Position numbers and translations under genes: made by a program. Of a DNA stretch of 59,376 nt, positions 35,466 through 42,870 are shown in pieces. The notes beneath the pieces were generated by a model. That model was not told the DNA's origin. It saw nothing but the letters and a program-made list of their open reading frames with translations, and did no database searches. The stretch comes from an aff. Roholtiella sp. LEGE 12411 (GTDB taxonomy: Bacteria; Cyanobacteriota; Cyanobacteriia; Cyanobacteriales; Nostocaceae), in the NCBI RefSeq assembly GCF_015206995.1, contig NZ_JADEXR010000023.1, positions 1-59,376 on the forward strand. The letters run 5' to 3'. Position 1 is the stretch's first letter. Each line of letters opens with the position of its first letter.

Positions 35466-35789
35466 ATGATGAATCATTACTCTCTTCAATGGATCGAGGC
35501 ATGGTGCCAAGAAAATGGCTGGACAGATTTGTTTGTCGAACGGCGTAACAACTTCTGGGCTTTTCCTCCAGGCGGAGTAATGCCTGAACCAATTCCATCT
35601 AAAGTTCTCAGATCAATTAAAGCCGAAAAGGGATTAACTTTTGAGGAACGCTTGTGGTCGATGTCCGCAGTAATTGGGACAATTCTAGCTGTTCTTTCTA
35701 CCTTTTGGCTCCAGTCTCCCATGCCATTAGTTTTTGCTTTTGCTTTTAACGCGGTTACAGTGGCTCAATTTGAGCTTGAGGATGCCTAA
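35466..35789 (+). CDS. Conserved hypothetical small membrane protein
   Basis: A 107-residue protein with a soluble N-terminal half (WIEAWCQENGWTDLFVERRNNFWAFPPGGVMPEPIP) and two hydrophobic segments (about 62-80 and 82-98). I recall similar proteins as conserved cyanobacterial hypotheticals, but no function is known to me. The gene lies just upstream of the tRNA-Val, which is on the opposite strand. Confidence 0.7.
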   Translation: MMNHYSLQWIEAWCQENGWTDLFVERRNNFWAFPPGGVMPEPIPSKVLRSIKAEKGLTFEERLWSMSAVIGTILAVLSTFWLQSPMPLVFAFAFNAVTVAQFELEDA

Positions 35790-35816
35790 ATTTTTAGCTT
35801 AATTGATTGTGATTAA

Positions 35817-35888
35817 TGGGCGATACTGGATTTGAACCAGTGACCCCATCCGTGTGAAGGATGTGCGCTACCACTGTGCTAATCGCCC
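35817..35888 (-). tRNA. tRNA-Val (anticodon CAC)
   Basis: Reading the minus strand gives a full cloverleaf. The acceptor stem is GGGCGAT/ATCGCCC, the D-loop AGTGGTA, the anticodon stem CATCC/GGATG with loop TTCACAC (anticodon CAC, reading GUG), and the T-arm ACTGG/CCAGT with loop TTCAAAT. The CCA end is not encoded. Confidence 0.96.
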
Positions 35889-35980
35889 AAGACTCTCCAT
35901 AGTATCATAGCTAACGTGCAAACACAATCAAGAACGCGGAAAATGGCGAGATCAAGGAGAATTTCCAAACGAAAATTGTA

Positions 35981-36712
35981 TTAATCACCCTGGGGATACT
36001 CATTCCATAAGGTTGTCGTTTCCCTTAAACTCTGGTGATTGCCATTACCCAAAATGAGGTGATCCAGCAGTGGAATTTCTAAAAACTGCGCTCCTGCTAA
36101 TAACTGGCGCGTCAATTCTATATCTTGCTGGCTGGGTTCAATGTTACCGGAAGGATGGTTGTGGGCAACTATTACCCGCGTTGCTCCTTGACGAATAACT
36201 TCTCGAAAAATTTCGCGGGGAGAGGCTAAGGTTTCGGTGGCTGTGCCGATGGTAATCACTTGTGTGCCTAGCAAGCGATTTTTGACATCTAATAGCAGCA
36301 CTGCAAAACGTTCTTGTGTCTGCCACATTAAATCTTGACTCAGAGCAGCAGCAGCTACAACTGGGCTATCAATCGCTGTACGGTCTAGGGGACGGGATTG
36401 AAAGGCGCGTTTCCCTAATTCAATAGCCGCCAGGATAGTTGTCGCCTTGGCTGGGCCAATACCAGGTATTTGCATCAATTCTGCGGGGGTAACTTCTCGG
36501 AGAACCGTCAAGGGGTCACGCTGGTGTTTGCCTAATTCGGTCAAGACATATTGTCCCAGACCCACAGCTGACAGTTTTCCTGGCCCTTGACCCGTGCCTA
36601 AAAGAATTGCTATTAACTCTGCTGTAGCTAAAATTTTGGGGCCATGGGTCATTAGCCGCTCACGTGGACGTTCATTTGTGGGTATATCGGCAATTCTGAG
36701 GCAATAGATCAT
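35981..36712 (-). CDS. radC: RadC family JAB/MPN domain protein
   Basis: The 243-residue protein has an N-terminal UPF0758 helical region with the helix-hairpin-helix [24 protein letters not shown], and a C-terminal JAMM metal site ([16 protein letters not shown] plus an upstream Glu). Despite the name, a repair role is not established. Length and motifs are normal, so the domain should be intact. Confidence 0.93.
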   Translation of the reverse strand: MIYCLRIADIPTNERPRERLMTHGPKILATAELIAILLGTGQGPGKLSAVGLGQYVLTELGKHQRDPLTVLREVTPAELMQIPGIGPAKATTILAAIELGKRAFQSRPLDRTAIDSPVVAAAALSQDLMWQTQERFAVLLLDVKNRLLGTQVITIGTATETLASPREIFREVIRQGATRVIVAHNHPSGNIEPSQQDIELTRQLLAGAQFLEIPLLDHLILGNGNHQSLRETTTLWNEYPQGD

Positions 36713-36932
36713 AGAAAAACTTAGAGAATAATCACCCTAGATGGAACTATTCTTAGTTATCCCTTGTTTGTGTTCGTAATTATATTCACTAGAGAAAATT
36801 TTTAATTTTTTTGGCGGCTGTCCACCACCGAAAACAATAGTCATAATCACGGAGACTACCGCTAAGCTACAAGACATTTAAATTGCACAATTATTCATGA
36901 GGGCTGTCATGCGTCATTAGTCGAAAGTATTT

Positions 36933-37109
36933 AGGACTTACGCACACTCTACGAATTCTCGGCGTTCTTCTCTACCAGACGCTGCGCGTTCACGTAGTGT
37001 TTCGTAGAGAAGGTGTCTTCTGTGCGATCCGCTGCGCGTTGGCGAAAACTTCTCGTAGAGATGGCGGTTCGATAAATTAAGCTTTTTGGCAACTTTCGCG
37101 TAAATCCTG
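36933..37109 (+). mobile_element. MITE-like element, AGGACTTACGC family, copy D (subfamily 2)
   Basis: The element starts AGGACTTACGCACACTCTACG and ends CAACTTTCGCGTAAATCCTG. It is flanked by perfect 6-bp duplications GTATTT (36927-36932 and 37110-37115). Compared with copy E at 56133 it carries about 72 extra bp in the middle, made of palindromic pieces (TTCTCTACCAGACGCTGCGCG and similar, broken here). Confidence 0.85.
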
Positions 37110-37443
37110 GTATTTACAAAGGACACATGATTAATGACGGTCTTAGCCAGTGAATGTGCAACTTCTTGGACGCACATTAGCTTAACCAGTTCCTTCAAAC
37201 GCTTTAAATCAGGACTTATTCACTACCTTAAGACGCACAATCGGACACTCCTACCATTGGTACACCATACCAATACGAGCTATGTGCATCCAATATTGTG
37301 CTGTTGCTGGGCAACAATCCCAAGGTTTGACAAATTTCGGTTTGAGATTTCCCCAAATCTGCCAGCAACATAACCGCGAAAAATTTCAACTTGAGTGTGA
37401 TAACTAGATAGTAAACCTTACTTATCAAGGCATTAGACATCAA
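37110..37443 (-). pseudogene. Frameshifted helix-turn-helix transposase-like remnant
   Basis: On the minus strand the frame starts with KLKFFAVMLLADLGKSQTEICQTLG. It continues in a second frame as CCPATAQYWMHIARIGMVYQW, then after stops in a third as DLKRLKELVKLMCVQEVAHSLAKT. Joined, these read like the HTH protein family common in Nostoc, but at least two frameshifts and stop codons make it dead. MITE copy D abuts its end. Confidence 0.55.
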
Positions 37444-37526
37444 GTTATGGATTCGCTTCTTGGGACTTCAACTCCTCAGAGGGATCTTCAGGATACTTCT
37501 GCAAGTGTTCAAAAAGGAGATCGTCG

Positions 37527-38195
37527 ATGATAAAGATGCATACTGCAAATGATCTCAATCAACAACTGCAACAGCTCGTTGCCGAAGCCTGTTTGCATCC
37601 AGCGAGAAGTTTAATGCGGCGGCAAAAACTCACACAGATAGTTCGATTAGTAATGAAATCGGGCAAACTATGGAAGGAAAACACACCTTATTATAAGGAT
37701 GCTTTACAACAAACTTGGTTGTATTTCTGTCGGAATCCAGAGCAGTATAACCGGGAACGCTGTAGTGTCATCACTTGGCTCGATAATTGTCTCAAATGGC
37801 GACTGCAAGATTTCCGTGTTTGGGAAGCAGAGAATCAAGCTAGGGTTATTCATATATCTATGCTAGGGACTGAAGAAATAACTAACAATATTGAAAATTT
37901 GCCAGCAGACCCAGAGATTCCACCAATTTTAGAAGAGACTTATCAATGGGCTACTACAGATCCAGACGGAGAATTGACCAGTATTCATGTTAAAGGACGC
38001 CCTGACGTGACTTGTCAAATTTTAATCTTGCGGCGACTACCTCCAGAAATCCCCTGGAAAAGTATTGCTAAAGAATTTAACCTCCCCCCGTCAACCGCAC
38101 CAAATTTTTATAAACGCGAATGCCAGCCTCGCTTGCGAAATTTTGCAATCAGGCAAGGGTATCACGAAATTTTAAATTCAAGCAGAGATAACTGA
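37527..38195 (+). CDS. Divergent ECF-like sigma factor
   Basis: The 222-residue protein has a sigma-70 region-2-like segment (about 50-95, YYKDALQQTWLYFCRNPEQYN followed by ITWLDNCLKWRLQDF). It also has a C-terminal region-4-like HTH (about 170-210, LRRLPPEIPWKSIAKEFNLPPSTAPNFYKRECQPRLRNF, split). It should direct RNA polymerase to a limited set of promoters. The start has AAGGAG eight bases upstream. It is the first of a tight run with DUF1822 and CHAT-CHASE2 genes (37 and 26 bp gaps), so it probably controls this locus. No anti-sigma factor is recognised unless DUF1822 plays that part. Confidence 0.7.
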   Translation: MIKMHTANDLNQQLQQLVAEACLHPARSLMRRQKLTQIVRLVMKSGKLWKENTPYYKDALQQTWLYFCRNPEQYNRERCSVITWLDNCLKWRLQDFRVWEAENQARVIHISMLGTEEITNNIENLPADPEIPPILEETYQWATTDPDGELTSIHVKGRPDVTCQILILRRLPPEIPWKSIAKEFNLPPSTAPNFYKRECQPRLRNFAIRQGYHEILNSSRDN

Positions 38196-38232
38196 AATAG
38201 AGGAATACAAATTGAAACGAAGGTAAACCACT

Positions 38233-39153
38233 ATGAGTCATATTACCGAGAATATAGAAATAAAATCTATTCCGATGGCGATCACGGAGACAGCATTGAG
38301 AATAGCACGTCAATTTGCTGGGCAACAGACAACTTTAGAAAAAAAAAGACAGGTTTATCTTAATACTTTGGCAGTGTGTGTTGTCAATGACTATATGGAA
38401 ATGATGGACATCGCAACTGATTTAAAAGGTAGCGACAGTTGGAATCCAGCTATGCGCCTTTATAGCGATGTAGCAGACTTGAAGTTAATTAAATTAGGTT
38501 ATCTAGAATGTCGCCCCATGGGGTATAGTGCCCCAATTTGCAACATTCCAGCAGAAGTACCGGACGATAGGATCGGCGTAGTAGTAGTTAAGCTTGATAC
38601 TGAACTTCAACAAGCAACTCTATTTGGGTTTGCGAAAACAGTAATAGCTGGTGAGTTGCCCATCAATGAATTGCAAAGCATTGACGACTTACTTGCACAT
38701 CTAGATCACCTCGAGTGCAATCAGAGTGAAATTAAACTCAGTCATTGGTTGCAGAATATTTTTGAGGCAGATTGGCAGTCTTTAGAAGAAATTTTACTTC
38801 CCAAATCACCACAACTAGCTTTTCGTTACAGAAGTGGAGTTACGCGGGGGAAGTTGGTTGACTTAGGAATACAATTGCCAAATCAATCAGTGGCACTGAT
38901 TGTTACACTTACACCAACGAACTCAGTAGAAATCCAACTGAAGTTGCAGGTACATCCTAATAGAGAACAAGCCTGTTTACCTGAAAATCTCATTGTGAAG
39001 GTACTAGATGAAAAAGGGGTTGCTGTTATGGAAGCCCATGCTAAAAGTACCAACGCTCATATAATACTTGAATTCAGTGCTCAACTTGGAGAACGCTTTA
39101 GTATTAGGTTAGAGCTAGGGGATACTAATATTACCGAAAAATTTATTGTTTAA
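38233..39153 (+). CDS. DUF1822 family protein
   Basis: The 306-residue protein matches the cyanobacterial DUF1822 family: ALRIARQFAGQQTTLEKKRQVYLNTLAVCVVNDYMEMM at residues 20-57, then DLKLIKLGYLECRPM, then VVVKLDTELQQATLFGFA. There are no membrane segments or signal peptide, so it is cytosolic. Function is unknown; the family repeatedly sits beside sigma-like and CHAT/CHASE2 genes, as here. It is likely co-transcribed with both neighbours. Confidence 0.8.
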   Translation: MSHITENIEIKSIPMAITETALRIARQFAGQQTTLEKKRQVYLNTLAVCVVNDYMEMMDIATDLKGSDSWNPAMRLYSDVADLKLIKLGYLECRPMGYSAPICNIPAEVPDDRIGVVVVKLDTELQQATLFGFAKTVIAGELPINELQSIDDLLAHLDHLECNQSEIKLSHWLQNIFEADWQSLEEILLPKSPQLAFRYRSGVTRGKLVDLGIQLPNQSVALIVTLTPTNSVEIQLKLQVHPNREQACLPENLIVKVLDEKGVAVMEAHAKSTNAHIILEFSAQLGERFSIRLELGDTNITEKFIV

Positions 39154-39179
39154 GTACATGCATTAATCGGTTGCTAACG

Positions 39180-41552
39180 ATGCAGAAATTGGTTGTCTTG
39201 AAGTTAGACGGTAATTTGAGTGAGGGAGTGAAAGCCACGCTGGAGATTGGGGGAGAAGGAGATCGCGCCACTACGGAAATTCGAGGATACCTGACCCCAA
39301 AGCCAGAACTAATTACACACTATAACCTATGGCGGGCGACCTACAGAGGGTTGGAAAATTTTCGCATCACGCCTATAAATATTAGTATTGCAAGTACTCG
39401 TAGCGAGCAGGTTAAAAACTGCCGTAAATTAGGTGAGAATTTGAGCGAACAAATGAATAGTTGGCTCAATTGTGAATCGTTTCGCCCACTAAAGGAGAAA
39501 CTACTTAAACAATTAACATCTGATGATAGGATACGGGTACTGATTAAAACCGACGAGATTTGGTTGCGACGGCTCCCTTGGCAGTTATGGAATTTCTTTG
39601 AAGATTACTCTCAAGCAGAAGTTGCCTTAAGCGCCCCAGAATATGAAAGTTTGCCGAAATTAAAAACAGTTTCTTTTAAAGAGAAGGTAAAAATCTTGGC
39701 AATTCTGGGTAATAGTCAGGGAATCTTTATTGAGAAAGATAGAAACCTATTGGAAATATTACCAGATGCAGAAATAACTTTTCTGGTAGAACCACAGCGC
39801 AACCAGTTAAATGAACAACTTTGGGAACAAGACTGGAACATCTTATTTTTTGCAGGTCATAGTTCCAGCCACGAGGATGGTAAGAGCGGCAATATTTATA
39901 TTAATCAAACAGATTGCTTGACAATTGATGAACTAAAGTATGCTCTGTTGAAAGCTGTAAGTAAGGGGTTGCAGTTAGCTATTTTTAATTCTTGTGATGG
40001 CTTAGGATTAGCACATCAACTAGAAGACTTGCACATCCCACAAATCATTGTTATGCGGGAGCCAGTGCAAGACTTTGTGGCACAAGAATTCTTAAAAAAT
40101 TTCCTCAAAAGATTCTCTGATGGTGAATCTATGTACTTAGCAGTACGAGAATCAAGGGAAAAATTACATGGTATTGAAGATAAATATCCTTGTGCGGTTT
40201 TCTTACCTGTAATTTGTCAAAATCCAGCAGCTGTACCACCAGCTTGGAAAGATTTTCTGATAAACCCACAAATAGAAACTAGCAAGCCGCAAGTAAATAA
40301 ATATATAACTCAAGCGCAGTTTCGGTGGCGTAGTGTTCAAGTAGTGCTGTTATCTAGTTTGATTGTTACTGGTTTGGTAATGGGGGTGCGATCGCTTGGT
40401 TTATTGCAGTCATCTGAACTAAAAGCTTTCGACCACTTGATGGGGCTACGTTCAGAGGAAAAACCAGATTCGCGTTTTTTAATAATTACTGTTGATGAAG
40501 CGGATATTCAGTATCAGAATCGGATGAAAATGAATATGCGATGGTCACTATCAGACCAAGCACTCGCACAATTATTAAAAAAACTAGATCAGTATCAGCC
40601 AAGAACTATCGGCTTAGACATCTATCGTGATTTCCCTGTAGACTCCGATAACGCAGATTTAGCAACTAGGCTAGCAAAAGATAAACGCCTTTTTACCGTA
40701 TGCAAAGTTTCTGCGGCTCTTGATGGTGCGCCAGAAGGTACTCCTCCAGCACCTGAAGTTCCAAAAGAACGCCAAAGCTTTAGTGATTTTGTTGCAGATG
40801 ATAATGACATAGCCCGCCGTCAGCTTTTGCATTTAACACCTCCTTTAACATCTCCCTGTGCGGCAGAATATTCTTTTAGCCTCCAAATCGCGCTTCATTA
40901 TTTGGAGACTAAAGGTATCAAGTCATATATTAACCCAGACGGTAACTTGCAGATTGGCAACGTCGTATTTAAACAATTAAAATCTCATACTAGCGGCTAT
41001 CAAGGAGTCGATGCATCGGGTTATCAAATCCTAGCAAATTACCGTTCGCTTTCTTCTTTTCAAAACATTGCTCAGCAAGTATCTCTTAGAGATGTTCTTA
41101 ATGACCGGATTAACTCCGAATTAATTAAGTTGTTGAAAGAGCGAATTATTTTGATTGGTGTTATTGCTCCAACAACTACTGATTATTGGAAGACTCCCTA
41201 TAGTGCTAAAGTAGGGGCTAATCAAAAGCTGATACCGGGAGTCTTTGTTCAAGCTCACATGATCAGCCAGATCCTGAGTGCCGTTCTGGATCATCGACCT
41301 TTACTTTGGTGGTGGCCTACTTGGGTTGAAGTACTCTGGATATGGGTATGGTCATTATTGGGAGGAATTTTAGCGTGGTATATTCGGCACCCAGTGCGTC
41401 TTGGGGTAGCTGGAGTAATAATGCTATTGTCATTATTTGGTATATGTTTTGGCATTTTTACGCAGGCTGGATGGATACCATTTATCCCAGCAGCACTGGC
41501 ATTAATAGTTACACAATTAGCGGTTGTGTCTAGAGATGTTCATAATCGGTAA
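39180..41552 (+). CDS. CHAT protease domain fused to CHASE2 sensor domain, membrane protein
   Basis: 790 residues. The N-terminal half contains a CHAT (caspase-like) domain with the catalytic pair H227 (FFAGHSSS) and C272 (IFNSCDGLGLA). After a membrane helix (about 382-402) comes a CHASE2 domain (LKAFDHLMGLRSEEKPDSRFLIITVDEADIQ..., IGLDIYRDF, ERIILIGVIAPTTTDYWKTPY). It ends in three membrane helices. CHASE2 is an extracytoplasmic ligand-sensing domain, so an outside signal could switch an inside protease. A TTG at 39171 would add three residues; the ATG at 39180 was used. It lies 26 bp after DUF1822. Confidence 0.85.
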   Translation: MQKLVVLKLDGNLSEGVKATLEIGGEGDRATTEIRGYLTPKPELITHYNLWRATYRGLENFRITPINISIASTRSEQVKNCRKLGENLSEQMNSWLNCESFRPLKEKLLKQLTSDDRIRVLIKTDEIWLRRLPWQLWNFFEDYSQAEVALSAPEYESLPKLKTVSFKEKVKILAILGNSQGIFIEKDRNLLEILPDAEITFLVEPQRNQLNEQLWEQDWNILFFAGHSSSHEDGKSGNIYINQTDCLTIDELKYALLKAVSKGLQLAIFNSCDGLGLAHQLEDLHIPQIIVMREPVQDFVAQEFLKNFLKRFSDGESMYLAVRESREKLHGIEDKYPCAVFLPVICQNPAAVPPAWKDFLINPQIETSKPQVNKYITQAQFRWRSVQVVLLSSLIVTGLVMGVRSLGLLQSSELKAFDHLMGLRSEEKPDSRFLIITVDEADIQYQNRMKMNMRWSLSDQALAQLLKKLDQYQPRTIGLDIYRDFPVDSDNADLATRLAKDKRLFTVCKVSAALDGAPEGTPPAPEVPKERQSFSDFVADDNDIARRQLLHLTPPLTSPCAAEYSFSLQIALHYLETKGIKSYINPDGNLQIGNVVFKQLKSHTSGYQGVDASGYQILANYRSLSSFQNIAQQVSLRDVLNDRINSELIKLLKERIILIGVIAPTTTDYWKTPYSAKVGANQKLIPGVFVQAHMISQILSAVLDHRPLLWWWPTWVEVLWIWVWSLLGGILAWYIRHPVRLGVAGVIMLLSLFGICFGIFTQAGWIPFIPAALALIVTQLAVVSRDVHNR

Positions 41553-42059
41553 CTTTTAGTAGCAAACTTTTATATATTTAGCTTCATGATGTTATTATGT
41601 CAGTATTTACACGGGTATAAACATCATAAAAACATCATGCTACGTTGCAAACATTGAAAAAAAATATATAATTTATCATTTCCAGTGGAGTAAAGGATCT
41701 CTACAATTCTTTGCTTAGCTCAAAATTATATATATTTGAGCGCAAATTACATCAAGCATTTTATCCAAAAGGGGAAGGGGAAAGAGAAAAAGGTAAAAAG
41801 CGAGTTGAATTGTGGACGACCATTATCATACTTTGCCCTTTTTCCTCTTATTTAGAGTCTATATTTACCATAATTTTATAGTTTTATATTGTAGTTAACA
41901 TTAGTAAATTGCTATGAAAATAGTAAAATACTGCAATGTTTTTCATAGCTACTTATAAAACTTTAGTGTGTTCAGAATTTATTATTACTGCAAGGCTAAA
42001 GTTTGTTTCTTCTATGTCATTGACGTTTATATTCCTTTTGCAAAAGGACTATCTTTTCG
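41553..42059. other. AT-rich intergenic region upstream of DUF928 gene
   Basis: About 500 bp between the CHAT-CHASE2 and DUF928 genes, long enough for a separate promoter. CATGATGTT (41586-41594) recurs inverted as AACATCATG about 45 bp later, and a purine-rich stretch near 41770-41795 is partly matched by a pyrimidine stretch near 41835-41850. No gene is supported. Confidence 0.35.
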
Positions 42060-42854
42060 ATGAAACTTACTTGCATTATTCCTTTAGTACTTCTGGGATT
42101 GATAAGTTGGCCTTCATTCGTTTCGGCACAAATCGCTCAATCAGCTAACCAACCCCTTGTTAATACGCTTAGCCAATCTAATCGTCCAAAATTTCCAGAT
42201 AACGGCGCACCTACTGGACGTCGAAAAGGGGGAACAAGCCGTGATAGTTGCTCTCCTTTAAAGACACCGATTACTGCTTTAGTTCCTGGTGAAGAAATTG
42301 CAAATGAATCAAAATCTTTTTTGACGTTTACCATTTCTGAATATCCAACTTTTTGGGTATATGTGCCTGAATTAACTACAAAGACTAGTTTTGGGGAATT
42401 CTTACTTCAAGATGAAAATGATAAAAATATCTACAAAACATTTCTATTACTACCACAAAAGGCTAGCGTTGTCGGCATTAAATTACCACAAAATTCACAG
42501 TACGCTCTCAAAATAAACAAAAAATATCAGTGGTATTTTAAAGTTTTCTGCGGCGATCCCCAGCAAATATCAGAGTATTTTTATGTAAAAGTATGGATAC
42601 AACGTGTGCCTTTAAATTCTCATCTTGGAAGTCAATTGAAAAGGACACAATCCAGAGAATATGCTATCTATGCTCTTAACCAAATTTGGCAAGATGCTTT
42701 AACTAATTTAGCTACTCTGCATCGTGATAATCCCAACTCACGCATTTTTACAGAGGATTGGACACTGTTGTTAAAAAATGTTGGTTTAGCAGAACTTGCA
42801 ACAGCGCCGATTGTGGAACTTGAGAGTTCCACAATCGGCGCTGTTAATCAATAA
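42060..42854 (+). CDS. DUF928 family exported protein
   Basis: The 264-residue protein has a signal peptide (about 1-23) and the DUF928 core: GAPTGRRKGGTSRDSC (about 49-64), FTISEYPTFWVYVPE, and YQWYFKVFCGDPQ with a second conserved Cys. The family is almost confined to cyanobacteria, is exported, and has no known function; it is often next to CHAT-TPR genes. The last codons (APIVELESSTIGAVNQ) lie inside a perfect 21-bp hairpin, so the C-terminus is shaped by an inverted repeat. Confidence 0.85.
   Translation: MKLTCIIPLVLLGLISWPSFVSAQIAQSANQPLVNTLSQSNRPKFPDNGAPTGRRKGGTSRDSCSPLKTPITALVPGEEIANESKSFLTFTISEYPTFWVYVPELTTKTSFGEFLLQDENDKNIYKTFLLLPQKASVVGIKLPQNSQYALKINKKYQWYFKVFCGDPQQISEYFYVKVWIQRVPLNSHLGSQLKRTQSREYAIYALNQIWQDALTNLATLHRDNPNSRIFTEDWTLLLKNVGLAELATAPIVELESSTIGAVNQ
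42800..42845 (+). terminator. Perfect 21-bp hairpin at the DUF928 gene end
   Basis: The arm 42800-42820 (AACAGCGCCGATTGTGGAAC and T) is repeated inverted at 42825-42845 around a TGAG loop, with no mismatch. It ends just before the stop codon at 42852. No T-run follows, so it is not a classical terminator. It could be an attenuator, a processing or stability element, or a recent inverted insertion. Confidence 0.6.
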
Positions 42855-42870
42855 AAGTAAAATCATAAGT

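Larger units (their letters stand above)
36713..37526. other. Decayed region: MITE copy D and HTH pseudogene
   Basis: The gene-free stretch holds the copy D element (36933-37109) and a frameshifted HTH remnant (37110-37443). AAGGAG at 37515-37520 is the Shine-Dalgarno of the sigma-factor gene. Positions 36713-36930 show nothing recognisable. Confidence 0.6.

Noticed and set aside
41586-41645. CATGATGTT/AACATCATG inverted repeat considered as a regulator site
   Set aside because: Nine-bp arms with a long gap in very AT-rich DNA can arise by chance, and nothing else supports a site.
42796-42870. Upstream start giving 25 extra residues on the TPR-CHAT protein
   Set aside because: It would overlap the DUF928 gene, lie in the 21-bp hairpin and precede a good signal sequence; the ATG at 42871 fits better.
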